DNA of 54,680 nucleotides from Armatimonadetes bacterium JP3_11 (GCA_002254605.1 NKPV01000003.1:1-54680); one strand, 5' to 3'. Positions 25,310 to 34,523 are shown, counted from the first letter of the stretch. A program made the numbers and translations. Notes: generated from the sequence alone by a model not told the origin.

Positions 25310-27085
25310 TCATGGCTTTGGCAAGCCCAGTGCGCTCATCCACTCGATTAGTTTTTGGCGGCGCGTGGCGTCGTCTTGGGGCAGCTGCAGTGGGCGTCCT
25401 CGCGCGTCCACCACCACGCCTACCACGCCGCCTTCCAGCGTCACTTCGACGGGTTTGCCCTTGCCCGCGCCGACATCGAGGTTGCGTGCGGGGCGCAGGG
25501 TCGCTTGAAGCGTCTCACCCACTCCCAACGGCAACACACGCAGCTCACCATAGCGGAAGGTCTCGCTCTTGCCGTTGTATTCAATGGTGAGGCACGGCTC
25601 ACCCTCTTTGCCTTGCCCCACTGGCGCCACGCAGGAACCCAAGCGGATCAGGCAGTCGCGGTCGAACACTTGCGCTGCCGCTTCGGGATGCACCGTCGAC
25701 AGCACGCCGAGTTGAGGCATCATGAAGATGGAGTCGACCGCCAGCATGGTGACGCCTTCGGGCTGATAGGCGTCCATCATCATCAGGGCGGATTGGGCGC
25801 GTCGGGGTGCGTGGCTCAGCACGCCGCCGCTGCCGATAATCATATCGAGTGTCATCATCTGCACCAGCGTCTTGCCCGTTTCGACCTGCTCTAACGCCTC
25901 GCCGATGGTGCGTTGCTGCTGCACGCCTTTCAAACCGCGCGCCAGCTGCTTGTGGTGGATGAACGCTAAACGCAGCGCTTCGCGTGCGACGGCTTGCTCC
26001 AGCAATAGATCCTCATAGGTCTGCGGAATCGTAGTGGGGCGAATCATCTTGTTGCGCAGGCGGTTGCGCACCTCGTACTCTTCGATGTCAAACGGCAGCC
26101 AGCGGCGGATGTTCTGGATGCCCGCCTCCAGCATCACATTGCAAATTGAGTAGCTCATGCCCAAGTTCGCGCTTACCGTGCGGGTATAGTTGCCATCGAA
26201 CACCGAGAACACATCGGTCGTCGCGCCGCCGATGTCCACGCCTAAGATATTGATTCCCCGTTGCTCGGCGATGGTCACCATGATTTTGCCCACCGCGTTC
26301 GGGGTCGACATAATGTCGGCGGAGGTCCAGGTCATCAGTTTGGAATAGCCCGGCGCTTGCTGCATCACATGTTCCAGGAACAGTTCGTGGATGGCTTCGC
26401 GTGCGGGCCCGAGGTTCTCGCGGTCCAAGTCGGGGCGTAGGTTATCGACGATGCGCAGGTCGAACCGTTCGCCGAGCAAGTGTTGGATTTCCTCGCGGGC
26501 ATCTTTGTTGCCGGCGAAGATGACGGGCAGGTTCATTGTGCCGAAGCGTGGGCGCGGGTCTGCCGCGATGAGCAGCTCGCCCAGCTCCACTAAGTGCGTC
26601 ACGGTACCGCCATCCGTCCCACCCGACAGGAGCACGATGTCCGGGCGCAGTTCGCGCAGGCGTTGTATCTTTTGATAGTCCTTGCGTCCGTCGTCGATGG
26701 CGATAACATCCATAATAATCGCGCCGGCGCCGAGCGCGGCGCGCTGCGCACTTTCAGCGGACATCTGGCGCACGACCCCCATCACCATCATCTGCAGTCC
26801 ACCGCCTGCGCTGGAGGTGGACAGATACAAATCCACGCCACGCTTCTCGTCTTGTTGCGGTGTGAGAATCTTGCCGTCTTGGATGAGTTGTCGCCCGGTA
26901 AGGTCTTCCAGTTCGCGGGTGGCGTTCAGCACGCCGATGGTCACATCGTCGAAGGGGGCTTCGACGGTGGTGGGCGCTTCGCCGCGATTGACGAGTCGGT
27001 ATTCCTCGCCGCGCTTCTCGATCAAAATCGCTTTCGTGGTCGTACTACCGCAGTCGGTCGCTAAAATCGAGCGCACTTCCGCCAT
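25310..27085 (-). CDS. MutL/GlmL-like ASKHA protein (glutamate mutase accessory family)
   Basis: 591 aa. The N-terminal actin/Hsp70-type ATPase motif is ILATDCGSTTTKAILIEK (phosphate 1), with DIVLLSGGTDGGTVTHLVELGE, and a second nucleotide motif INILGVDIGGATTDVFSVFDG. The family signature LYLSTSSAGGGLQMMVMGVVRQMSAESAQRAALGAGAII is present. The family is named after GlmL/MutL, which reactivates B12-dependent glutamate mutase; relatives sit beside aminomutases. At about 590 aa it is longer than clostridial GlmL. No mutase subunit is encoded in this window, so the partner is unknown. SD GGAGAGAG precedes the ATG, and a promoter is seen at 27122-27150. Confidence 0.87.
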   Translation of the reverse strand: MAEVRSILATDCGSTTTKAILIEKRGEEYRLVNRGEAPTTVEAPFDDVTIGVLNATRELEDLTGRQLIQDGKILTPQQDEKRGVDLYLSTSSAGGGLQMMVMGVVRQMSAESAQRAALGAGAIIMDVIAIDDGRKDYQKIQRLRELRPDIVLLSGGTDGGTVTHLVELGELLIAADPRPRFGTMNLPVIFAGNKDAREEIQHLLGERFDLRIVDNLRPDLDRENLGPAREAIHELFLEHVMQQAPGYSKLMTWTSADIMSTPNAVGKIMVTIAEQRGINILGVDIGGATTDVFSVFDGNYTRTVSANLGMSYSICNVMLEAGIQNIRRWLPFDIEEYEVRNRLRNKMIRPTTIPQTYEDLLLEQAVAREALRLAFIHHKQLARGLKGVQQQRTIGEALEQVETGKTLVQMMTLDMIIGSGGVLSHAPRRAQSALMMMDAYQPEGVTMLAVDSIFMMPQLGVLSTVHPEAAAQVFDRDCLIRLGSCVAPVGQGKEGEPCLTIEYNGKSETFRYGELRVLPLGVGETLQATLRPARNLDVGAGKGKPVEVTLEGGVVGVVVDARGRPLQLPQDDATRRQKLIEWMSALGLPKP

Positions 27086-27121
27086 AGGCTCTCTCTCCTG
27101 CCCTGCGAGTGGGCGCAGAAT

Positions 27122-27150
27122 AGTATACCTAAACGCCTGATGACCGTCAT
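27122..27150 (-). promoter_or_regulatory. Promoter of the mutL-like gene
   Basis: Minus-strand ATGACG (27150-27145), a 17-bp spacer and TATACT (27127-27122) form a reasonable sigma-70 promoter. The predicted start lies about 30 nt before the ATG at 27085 and leaves room for the SD. Confidence 0.55.
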
Positions 27151-27180
27151 TCCAAGCAACCGAAGTTGATTCGTGTGTCG

Positions 27181-28386
27181 TTAGGCTGTCAACCGCCCCT
27201 TCCGCAGAAGCATTTCACGCACCGCCTGAAGGAGTTGCTCTGCGCAGTCGCGTTTGCTCATGAGCGGTAGTGGCACGACGCGTCCATCCGCGTAAATGAG
27301 AGTGAGGCGGTTTGTGTCTCCCTCGAAGCCGCTCTCAGGCTCCAGCACATTGTTCACTGCAATCAGGTCTAAATTCTTGCGCATGAGTTTTTCTTGAGCG
27401 TGATGCAAGATGTTATCGGTTTCTGCAGCGAAGCCGACCACCACGCGATTGCCTTTATGCTGCGCCACTGTGCCGAGAATGTCGGGATTGGCGACAAGGC
27501 GAAGCGTCCAGTGTTGTGATTGGCGCTTGCGTTTGGTGGGGAGGGGTCGTTCGGGGCGATAATCAGCGACGGCTGCCGCTGCGATAAACACATCACACGC
27601 CTCAAATGCCGCCTGTACCGCCTCGAACATCTGTTGCGCGGTCTGCACGCGCACCACCTCTGCGCCAACAGGCGGGGTCAGCGCAGTGGGTCCGGTAATC
27701 AGCCGAACTACTGCCCCATGCGCCAGGGCGGCTTCGGCGACGGCGTAGCCCATTTTCCCACTGGAACGATTGCCCACGAAGCGCACGGGGTCTATGGGCT
27801 CGTAGGTAGGACCTGCGGTGACGAGAACCCGCACCCCTTGAAGGTCGTGCGTGCGTTGCAAGCGTTGCTGCACCGCCTGCACGATGACGGGAGTATCCGC
27901 GATTTTGCCCCAGCCTTCGTCGCCGCACGCCATCACCCCATAAGTGGGGTCGATGAATTCCACTCCCCGCGCTCTCAAGGTCTGCACATGCGCTTGGGTT
28001 GCGGGATGAGTCCACATCGCGGGGTTCATCGCAGGCGCAACGAGAATTGGCGCGCGGGTCGCTAAGGCAATCGTGGTGAGCATATCATCCGCCAAGCCGA
28101 GCGCGAGGCGGGCAATCGTGTGCGCGGTGGCAGGGGCAATCAGGATGAGGTCGGAGTCTTGTGCCAAGCGGATGTGGGCAATCTGCCCCGGCTCGGGCTC
28201 GTCGAACACATCGACAACGACGGGGTTCCCCGTGAGCGCAGCCAGAGTGGCAGGGCTAATCAGACGCGTCGCAGAATGAGTCATCACCACGCGCACGGTA
28301 TGCCCCGCACGCATCAACTCCCTCGCGACATCGCACGCCCGATACGCCGCGATACTGCCCGTAACACCCAGGAGAATAGTAGACAC
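27181..28386 (-). CDS. coaBC: Bifunctional phosphopantothenoylcysteine decarboxylase/synthetase
   Basis: 401 aa, normal length. The CoaC half (1-180) is a flavodoxin-like decarboxylase: ILLGVTGSIAAYRACDVAREL, LIAPATAHTIARLALGLADD, VAPAMNPAMW and GVMACGDEGWGKIAD with the active-site cysteine. The CoaB half (185-400) shows VLVTAGPTYEPIDPVRFVGNRSSGKMGYAVAE, FIAAAAVADYRP and KRKRQ, the nucleotide-binding and lysine motifs for CTP-dependent ligation of cysteine. It makes 4'-phosphopantetheine for coenzyme A. The start is GTG, with TGG-TATAAT only 7 nt upstream and no SD, so the mRNA is probably leaderless. Confidence 0.96.
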   Translation of the reverse strand: MSTILLGVTGSIAAYRACDVARELMRAGHTVRVVMTHSATRLISPATLAALTGNPVVVDVFDEPEPGQIAHIRLAQDSDLILIAPATAHTIARLALGLADDMLTTIALATRAPILVAPAMNPAMWTHPATQAHVQTLRARGVEFIDPTYGVMACGDEGWGKIADTPVIVQAVQQRLQRTHDLQGVRVLVTAGPTYEPIDPVRFVGNRSSGKMGYAVAEAALAHGAVVRLITGPTALTPPVGAEVVRVQTAQQMFEAVQAAFEACDVFIAAAAVADYRPERPLPTKRKRQSQHWTLRLVANPDILGTVAQHKGNRVVVGFAAETDNILHHAQEKLMRKNLDLIAVNNVLEPESGFEGDTNRLTLIYADGRVVPLPLMSKRDCAEQLLQAVREMLLRKGRLTA

Positions 28387-28393
28387 CGCCGAG

Positions 28394-28399
28394 ATTATA
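28394..28399 (-). promoter_or_regulatory. Extended -10 TATAAT 7 nt before coaBC GTG (leaderless)
   Basis: Minus-strand TTGGTATAAT (TGn extended -10) ends 7 nt before the GTG start. There is no room for an SD, so transcription should start on the initiation codon. Confidence 0.6.
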
Positions 28400-28495
28400 C
28401 CAACTGCACCGCGTGGGCGTTATCCGCGCCGTTGCGCCCCAAACTCTGCTGGAAGGCAGCGCGACGGCGCGGACATCCACCCCGAGCAAGCAAGT

Positions 28496-30400
28496 TCAGA
28501 ACTTGTATCCCAAGTTGGTCGCGAACACGCCCGCACGGTTGCCCGCTGGGTTAGGGCCGCCGCTCAATAACGCAACGCCCTTGCCGTCGGTGTTGATGTA
28601 CTGATAGAGTAAATTGAACTCGATGTTCTCGCCGAGGTCGTAGGCTGCACGGAGCGTGAGGTAGTTCCACTCGGGTTTGCCCCGCTGGTTGTTAAGAGCC
28701 AAGCTGTTAATTTCCCAGCCGACATACTCGTAGGTGAGATGGAACCGCCAGCGCGGGGTGTAGCGATAACTCGCCTCCAGCATCACGCGGCGCAGCCGAT
28801 CGCTTCCTTGATAGCCGCGGTTAAACGGGAGCTTCGCCGCGCCTGTATAAAAGTCCGCCGTCAATCGGAGAGTTAAGGCGTTGTTCACTTGATAGGTGGA
28901 GCTCAGATAAGTGCCTTTTATGTCTGAGGGGTTATAGAGGTAGCCGATGCGCCCCCAGTTGCCCGGCGCGACGAAATACGGTTCGATTTCACGATAGCCG
29001 ATTAGCGCGTCCCAGCGTTCATTGAAACGATAGCTCGTACTGAGGTCGAACGCTTTGTTGCGACCTCCGACCACACGGTTGTCGCCGCGTAGCAGGATGC
29101 TCACAGCATATTCAAACCGCACATCGATCTCGCTGAAACGGGAGCTTAGGTCGAACCCCAGCACATCCACGCGGTTGACATCCGTGCGCACGGTGTTATT
29201 CAGGTGGTCGAAGGTACGATTCCGCCCAACGCCTGCGGCGAAGTAGGTCGCGCCGAGGCGCACGGGGTATTCCGTGATATGGAACTGATAGTCCAGGCGC
29301 AGCCCCGCGAGCTGGTCTGCAGGTGCACTTACCGAGGCGTTGTGGTTCGCAAAGTAGATGGGGAAAAAGCGTGTGGTGTTCGATCGGATACCGTAGCTAC
29401 TGAGTAGGAACACCTGCGCGTTGAGGTTGCCAAACGCTGCGCTCAACAGCGCGCCGTCGGCGCGGTGCGCTCGGTCACGGTAGCGCTCGAAATCGAGATA
29501 GTAATCGGGTTCGATTCGCTGAAAAGTGTACGGTGTCAGTTTCAGGGGCACGCGCCCAACTTGCGCTTGCACGCGCGTTCCAAAAAGGTCTAAGGGGGCG
29601 GTGAGATACGCCTCCCAAAGGGTAACATCTGTCGCCCCTACGGTGTAGGCGTTTTTGTTGAGGCGCAGCGAGTCTGCAAGGCGTGTTCCTTCGCGCGTGT
29701 AGGGCAGATAGTTGCCCACGATGAAGGTCGCCTTCGCGTCCACCTGTTCGTTGATGGGCATATCGATGTTCAGCCCCAGCTCATGCAGCACACCCACACT
29801 TTGCAGGAATTTGCCGGAGGGGTTGATGGCATTTCCGTTGAGGGTGTACGCGCTGCGCCCATCGTAGCTGTGCGTTCCGAACACAGCGAGCGTCATATCG
29901 CCTGTGAGTCGCTGCTTGCGTCGCTCCTCTCGGCGGATACGCGCCTCCAGATCGGCGAGGTCGCGTCGCAAGTCGCGCATGCTAATTGCGAGCTGGCTCA
30001 TTTCGGGTTCAAACTCTTGCGCGAGGCGTTGCAGGTTCTCCACCGCGCTGCGCAGTTGCTGCAGTTCGCGTGCTGCCTGTTGCAACTCTTGAACCTGTCG
30101 TTCTGGCGACGCGGGTTGGGTAGTTGGGTCAGCGGGCGCCTGCTGATTCAGTCGCGCCTCCAGCTGACGAATGCGCTCCTCGACCACGCGGTAGGCGCGG
30201 GCAATCGCCTGCGCAAACTCTGCACGGCTTACCTCGCGGTTCGGCTTGAACTCACCATCGGGAAAACCTTCCAAAATGCGTAGACGCACTAACTCCCGAA
30301 TTGCCTGATATGCCCAGTGTCCGGGCGGTACATCGCGCATCTGTGTCCAAGCGCATGCCGTTAACAGTCCTGTCGTAATCAGAACTATGCCTGTCCGCAT
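28496..30400 (-). CDS. SLH-domain, coiled-coil outer-membrane beta-barrel protein
   Basis: 634 aa from ATG 30400, which has AAGGAGGAGA just upstream; the track starts 20 codons earlier. A signal sequence (IVLITTGLLTACAWTQ, with a possible lipobox LTAC) is followed by one SLH domain (RDVPPGHWAYQAIRELVRLRILEGF, FKPNREVSRAEFAQAIARAY), a long coiled coil (about 70-170, Q/E/R/L-rich) and a beta-barrel of about 450 residues with alternating aromatic strands, ending in YKF. This is the layout of OmpM-type porins that tether the outer membrane to the cell wall through the SLH domain. It points to a diderm envelope. Specificity of the pore is unknown. Confidence 0.88.
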   Translation of the reverse strand: MRTGIVLITTGLLTACAWTQMRDVPPGHWAYQAIRELVRLRILEGFPDGEFKPNREVSRAEFAQAIARAYRVVEERIRQLEARLNQQAPADPTTQPASPERQVQELQQAARELQQLRSAVENLQRLAQEFEPEMSQLAISMRDLRRDLADLEARIRREERRKQRLTGDMTLAVFGTHSYDGRSAYTLNGNAINPSGKFLQSVGVLHELGLNIDMPINEQVDAKATFIVGNYLPYTREGTRLADSLRLNKNAYTVGATDVTLWEAYLTAPLDLFGTRVQAQVGRVPLKLTPYTFQRIEPDYYLDFERYRDRAHRADGALLSAAFGNLNAQVFLLSSYGIRSNTTRFFPIYFANHNASVSAPADQLAGLRLDYQFHITEYPVRLGATYFAAGVGRNRTFDHLNNTVRTDVNRVDVLGFDLSSRFSEIDVRFEYAVSILLRGDNRVVGGRNKAFDLSTSYRFNERWDALIGYREIEPYFVAPGNWGRIGYLYNPSDIKGTYLSSTYQVNNALTLRLTADFYTGAAKLPFNRGYQGSDRLRRVMLEASYRYTPRWRFHLTYEYVGWEINSLALNNQRGKPEWNYLTLRAAYDLGENIEFNLLYQYINTDGKGVALLSGGPNPAGNRAGVFATNLGYKF

Positions 30401-30468
30401 CGTCTCCTCCTTGAGTAAGGTCTCGTGTATGATACCCGCTCGCGCAGGGTATACTGGCAATCAGTCTC

Positions 30469-30608
30469 GAGGGTGTTCGAAAATTGCCCTTGCAAGGGGC
30501 AAAACCCCTTTTGGGAAGGGCAGACCCGCGTGTCTGCCCCTACAGATCTGTGTAGGGGCGCACCTGTGTGTGCGCCCTTTTCTACCCCTCGATTTTTCGA
30601 ACACCCTC
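30469..30608. repeat. 140-bp MITE-like element with 15-bp perfect terminal inverted repeats
   Basis: GAGGGTGTTCGAAAA (30469-30483) and TTTTCGAACACCCTC (30594-30608) are perfect inverted repeats. The interior holds hairpins: GGGCAGAC-6 nt-GTCTGCCC (30518-30539) and GGGCGCAC-6 nt-GTGCGCCC (30556-30577), plus a CCCTTGCAAGGG palindrome. No target-site duplication is evident and there is no coding capacity. It ends 25 bp before the TIGR01777 epimerase start. Confidence 0.7.
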
Positions 30609-30633
30609 ACCAGCCTCTTGCGGCGTGGGTGCT

Positions 30634-31551
30634 ATGAAAATCGTGATTGCTGGCGGCACAGGTTTTATTGGCAAAGCGATGGTGCGGGCATGGGCTCCGG
30701 AACATCATCTGGTGATACTCACGCGCGCTCCTGAACGCGCCCAGCCCCAGTTGCCTGCAGGCGTGCGTGCCCTTGGCTGGGACGGCGAAACATTGGGCGA
30801 CTGGGTACAACAGTTGGAAGGCGCAGGCGCGCTGATTAACTTGGCAGGCGAGTCCATCGCCCAGCGCTGGACGCCCGCGGTGAAACAGCGGCTTTGGGAT
30901 AGTCGGGTGAAGACCACCGCGCTGTTGACGCAGGCGGTTCAGCAGTTGCAATCGCCTCCGCGCGTGATGTTGCAGGCGTCGGCAATTGGCATTTACGACC
31001 AAAATCCCAGAACGACCTGCGACGAGTCGTGCCCACCGGGTTCAGGATTTTTAGCCGAGTTAGGTAAGGCGTGGGAATCCGCCGCGCAGCCTGTGCAAGA
31101 GCGGGGCGTGCGATTGTGCCTAATGCGTTTCGGTGTCGTGTTGGGCGAGGGCGGCGGCGCGTTGGAACGCATGCTGACCCCCTTCAAACTCGGCATGGGC
31201 GGTCCGCTGGGATCAGGTCAACAGTGGCTCTCATGGGTTCACATTGAGGATGTGGTGGGCGCAGCAGCATTCCTGATGGAACGCGACGACCTGTCCGGCG
31301 CGTTCAACTTCACCGCCCCGAACCCCGTCACGATGAATGAATTCGCCAAGACGCTGGGCAAGGTGCTGTTGCGCCCCTCGTTCGTGCGTGCGCCTGCGTT
31401 CGCACTGCGCTTGGTGCTGGGCGAAGGCGCTGATGCGCTACTGCAGGGGTCGCGCGTGTTGCCCAAGCGACTGCTCGAGGCAGGCTACGAATTCCTGTAC
31501 CCCCATCTGGAGGATGCACTGCGCCGTCTGCTTGCATCTAACCACGCCTAA
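30634..31551 (+). CDS. TIGR01777 family NAD(P)-binding epimerase (SDR superfamily)
   Basis: 305 aa from ATG 30634; the track's longer frame translates the repeat element upstream. The dinucleotide-binding motif is KIVIAGGTGFIGKAMV. Family markers are LINLAGESIAQRWTPAVKQRLWDSRVKTT, QASAIGIYD, CLMRFGVVLGEGGGALERMLTPFKLGMGG and WVHIEDVVGAAAFLM, with a C-terminal DUF1731-like segment (PVTMNEFAKTLGKVLLRPSFVRAPAFALRLVLGE, then RVLPKRLLEAGYEF). The YxxxK catalytic pair of classical SDRs is not obvious, as is usual in this family. The physiological substrate is unknown. No SD is visible; the palindromic element lies directly upstream. Confidence 0.9.
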   Translation: MKIVIAGGTGFIGKAMVRAWAPEHHLVILTRAPERAQPQLPAGVRALGWDGETLGDWVQQLEGAGALINLAGESIAQRWTPAVKQRLWDSRVKTTALLTQAVQQLQSPPRVMLQASAIGIYDQNPRTTCDESCPPGSGFLAELGKAWESAAQPVQERGVRLCLMRFGVVLGEGGGALERMLTPFKLGMGGPLGSGQQWLSWVHIEDVVGAAAFLMERDDLSGAFNFTAPNPVTMNEFAKTLGKVLLRPSFVRAPAFALRLVLGEGADALLQGSRVLPKRLLEAGYEFLYPHLEDALRRLLASNHA

Positions 31552-31556
31552 GCAGG

Positions 31557-31562
31557 TATAAT
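31557..31562 (+). promoter_or_regulatory. -10 box TATAAT of the PhyH gene, very short leader
   Basis: GGTATAAT ends 17 nt before ATG 31580, so the leader would be about 10 nt. It contains only GAGG, directly against the ATG. Confidence 0.5.
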
Positions 31563-31579
31563 CATCCCGATCAACGAGG

Positions 31580-32413
31580 ATGACACTCGGCAAACAATAC
31601 ACGCTCACCGACGAGCAGGTGGCTTTCTATCAGGAGCAGGGCTATTTGCACCTTCCTGGCGTCCTCACACGCGAGGAAGCAAACTCCTTGCGCGAGGAAG
31701 CCCATGCCCTGATTCATCGGCTTGCCAAGACGCGCGGTGGCGAGAGTGCGGTGCAAGCCCAGTGGGGGAGCGCGAAACTCGTCTCGGAGCTACCCACCAC
31801 GCTCTTGCACTGTCATAATGTGCAGTTCCACAGTGCCGCGTTCACGCGCCTCATCTGCGACCCGCGTCTCACCGACCGCATTGCAGACTTAATCGGACCC
31901 AATATTCAGTTGCACCATACGAAGCTTTTCATTAAGCCCCCCGAACGCGGCGCGCCGTTCCCGATGCACCAAGACTACCCCTACTTCCCCCACGAGAAAC
32001 ACACGATGCTCGCTGCGATTTTCTTCTTCGATGATGCGCCCCCTGAAAAAGGCTGTCTTTTAGTGATGCCTGGCAGCCACAAGCTCGGTCCAATTCCCCA
32101 TGACCCTGAAGGGGGTTGGCACTTGCCGATTGCGCAGTACCCTCTGGAAAGCGCAACGCCGGTTCCTGCTCAGGCAGGCGATGTCGTGGTGTTCAACTAC
32201 CTCACGATTCACGGCTCTGGGGTCAATACGAGTTCGGAAGCACGTACGACGCTGCTGGTGCAGATGCGCGACCCGACTGACCACCCCACCGTCGCCACGC
32301 ACCTCTCGCGCGGGCAAGGCATGATGTTGCGCGGGATAGACCCTGAAGCCGACGCCGACCCTTCCACCGACTCGGCGTCGCGGTTTCTGCGTCGTTTAAA
32401 TAACCCGGCTTGA
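31580..32413 (+). CDS. Phytanoyl-CoA dioxygenase (PhyH) family protein
   Basis: 277 aa. A Fe(II)/2-oxoglutarate-dependent oxygenase fold: the metal triad is HQD (in FPMHQDYPYFPHEK) plus the distal His in LTIHGSGVNTS, and the 2-oxoglutarate-binding Arg follows in SEARTTLLVQMRDP. The N-terminal YTLTDEQVAFYQEQGYLHLPGVLTREEANSLREEA is the standard PhyH opening. Members hydroxylate very diverse small molecules, so the substrate is unknown. It is transcribed from its own short-leader promoter and is followed by an imperfect terminator hairpin. Confidence 0.9.
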   Translation: MTLGKQYTLTDEQVAFYQEQGYLHLPGVLTREEANSLREEAHALIHRLAKTRGGESAVQAQWGSAKLVSELPTTLLHCHNVQFHSAAFTRLICDPRLTDRIADLIGPNIQLHHTKLFIKPPERGAPFPMHQDYPYFPHEKHTMLAAIFFFDDAPPEKGCLLVMPGSHKLGPIPHDPEGGWHLPIAQYPLESATPVPAQAGDVVVFNYLTIHGSGVNTSSEARTTLLVQMRDPTDHPTVATHLSRGQGMMLRGIDPEADADPSTDSASRFLRRLNNPA

Positions 32414-32466
32414 TAGACACGGGAACCTGCCCCGAACTTTTCAGGTATACTTGCATGCGCGAGGAA

Positions 32467-32484
32467 TCGCCCCTGACGGGGCGA
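32467..32484. terminator. Hairpin after the PhyH gene
   Basis: TCGCCCC and GGGGCGA form a 7-bp stem with loop TGAC, 54 nt after the PhyH stop and upstream of ftsH. No T-run follows, so it is a weak terminator candidate or a leader element of a longer ftsH transcript. Confidence 0.35.
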
Positions 32485-32547
32485 ACGGCTCTTGCCGATA
32501 ATCGTCTATACTAAGTTGGGTATCCTAAGCGCTACTACAGGAGGCGT

Positions 32548-34488
32548 ATGTTGAGTAAGAATGCACGCACTTTTTTGACCGTCGTGGGGTTTGTGTTGGT
32601 GCTGCTGCTCCTGATGCAATACCTGCGTCATTTGCAGCCGATGGGCGCACGGGAGTTGACCTACACCGACCTCGTGAATGCGGTGCAGCAGCGCACAATC
32701 GCCGAAGCGACCGTACAAGGGAATCGGCTCGTGGGGACGCTGAAGGACGGTGCCGCGTTCCATGCAGCCCTGCCCCCGGAAGGCTCCGCACGCGACACGC
32801 TCTATAAACAGATGACCGAAGCGGGAATCCGCCTTAAGTTCACTGAAGACAGCCGCGTGCCCGACTACCTGAGCCAGATGCTGGGCACATTTTTGGTGAT
32901 CTTACTAATTGGAGGGCTGTTCTGGTTCCTCCTGATGCGGTCGGCGCAGGCGGGGAACAATCAGGCGTTCTCGTTCGGCAAAGCGCGCGCCCGCCGCTAC
33001 AACGAGAGCATTCCGCGCGTGACCTTCGACGATGTCGCCGGCGTAGAGGAAGCAAAACAGGAACTGGCGGAAATCGTAGACTATCTCAAGAACACGCAGA
33101 AATATCAGAAACTCGGGGCAAAAATCCCCAAGGGTGTCCTGTTGCTGGGACCGCCGGGCTGTGGCAAGACGCTGCTGGCGCGCGCCGTCGCAGGGGAAGC
33201 CGGCGTGCCGTTCTTCCATATCAGCGGCTCCGATTTCGTGGAGATGTTTGTCGGCGTCGGCGCTGCACGCGTGCGCGACCTGTTTGAGACCGCCAAAGCG
33301 AACCGTCCCGCCCTGATTTTCATCGATGAAATCGACGCCGTCGGACGCCAGCGCGGCACCGGGCTTGGCGGCGGACACGATGAACGCGAACAGACCCTCA
33401 ACCAACTCCTTGTCGAAATGGACGGCTTTGACCCCAATCTGGGGATCATCGTTATCGCCGCCACGAACCGCGCCGACATTTTAGACCCTGCGCTGCTGCG
33501 TCCCGGACGCTTCGACCGCCATATTGTCGTCGACCCACCCGATGTGGAGGGGCGCAAAAAGATTCTGGAAGTCCATACCAAAGGTAAGCCGCTTGCGCCC
33601 GATGTCGACCTGGAGGTGCTTGCCAAGCGCACCCCCGGATTCACCGGGGCGGATTTGGCAAACCTCGTGAACGAAGCGGCGCTCATCGCTGCGCGACGCA
33701 ATAAGACACGCATCAGCATGGAAGAGTTCGAGGAAGCCGTCGACCGCGTCATCGCGGGTCCTCAGCGACGCAATCGCGTGGTGGACAAGCGCGAGCGCGA
33801 GGTGGTCGCCTATCACGAGGTGGGACACGCGATTGTGGGCGAGCTTCTGCCAGAAGCTGAACCCGTGCATAAAATCTCGATCCTGCCGCGGGGGATGGCG
33901 CTCGGCTACACCATCCAGATGCCCGAACGCGACCGGTATCTCTATTCACGCCAAGCGCTGCTGGATCGTATTACCACGATGCTCGGTGGGCGCGTGGCGG
34001 AAGAAATTGTCTTCGGTGAGGTGGGCACAGGGGCGCACGATGACCTCAAACGCGCTACGGAAATCGCCCGCGCTATGGTCACCGAATACGGCATGAGCGA
34101 GAAACTCGGACCGCTCACCTTCGGCAGGCGGCACGGCAACCCCTTCCTGGGACGCGACATTATGGAAGACCGCAACTACAGCGAGCAGGTCGCCTACGAG
34201 ATTGACCAAGAGGTGCGCCGCATCATCGAGGAGTGCTATCAACGGGCGAAGGAAATCCTGACACGCCATCGCGACAAGATGGATCGCATTGTGCAGGCGT
34301 TGATGGAACGCGAGAACCTCTCGCGTGAAGAGTTTCTGGCGCTGATGCGAGATGAAGAGGGCGAAGACCCTGTGCGCACACTCGAGCCTGCCCCAACCGA
34401 GCCCCCCACGGTAGCTCCTGAAACCAGCAACGAAGAGAACACGGCGCCCACCAAACGCCTGCGCCCACGCGCCGCGCCCAGCAGCTAA
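32548..34488 (+). CDS. ftsH: ATP-dependent zinc metalloprotease FtsH
   Basis: 646 aa, normal length. Two N-terminal membrane helices (about 9-29 and 112-130) flank a periplasmic domain. The AAA module contains Walker [20 protein letters not shown], pore loop [17 protein letters not shown], Walker [13 protein letters not shown] and [26 protein letters not shown]. The protease domain has the zinc site HEVGH and the later third ligand region [23 protein letters not shown]. It degrades misfolded and regulatory membrane and cytosolic proteins. CAGGAGG lies 4 nt before the ATG. The C-terminal tail is Pro/Thr/Glu-rich and shares the odd PAPTEPPT wording with the neighbouring SPOR protein. Confidence 0.97.
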   Translation: MLSKNARTFLTVVGFVLVLLLLMQYLRHLQPMGARELTYTDLVNAVQQRTIAEATVQGNRLVGTLKDGAAFHAALPPEGSARDTLYKQMTEAGIRLKFTEDSRVPDYLSQMLGTFLVILLIGGLFWFLLMRSAQAGNNQAFSFGKARARRYNESIPRVTFDDVAGVEEAKQELAEIVDYLKNTQKYQKLGAKIPKGVLLLGPPGCGKTLLARAVAGEAGVPFFHISGSDFVEMFVGVGAARVRDLFETAKANRPALIFIDEIDAVGRQRGTGLGGGHDEREQTLNQLLVEMDGFDPNLGIIVIAATNRADILDPALLRPGRFDRHIVVDPPDVEGRKKILEVHTKGKPLAPDVDLEVLAKRTPGFTGADLANLVNEAALIAARRNKTRISMEEFEEAVDRVIAGPQRRNRVVDKREREVVAYHEVGHAIVGELLPEAEPVHKISILPRGMALGYTIQMPERDRYLYSRQALLDRITTMLGGRVAEEIVFGEVGTGAHDDLKRATEIARAMVTEYGMSEKLGPLTFGRRHGNPFLGRDIMEDRNYSEQVAYEIDQEVRRIIEECYQRAKEILTRHRDKMDRIVQALMERENLSREEFLALMRDEEGEDPVRTLEPAPTEPPTVAPETSNEENTAPTKRLRPRAAPSS

Positions 34489-34489
34489 C

Positions 34490-34523
34490 ATGCGCCCCAG
34501 GGGGAGGGACACCTGGGGCGCAT
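34490..34523. terminator. 12-bp perfect hairpin directly after ftsH
   Basis: ATGCGCCCCAGG (34490-34501) and CCTGGGGCGCAT (34512-34523) pair perfectly around a 10-nt loop, starting 1 nt after the ftsH stop. It has no T-run on either strand. It may end or stabilise the ftsH mRNA, and also forms the 3' hairpin of the putative minus-strand RNA. Confidence 0.6.

Noticed and set aside
30387-30734. 115-aa ORF across the palindromic element
   Set aside because: It translates the repeat element and the start of the TIGR01777 gene in the wrong frame.
32118-32134. TGGCACTTGCCGATTGC as another sigma-54 site
   Set aside because: GG and GC are 12 nt apart instead of 10, and it lies inside the PhyH coding region.
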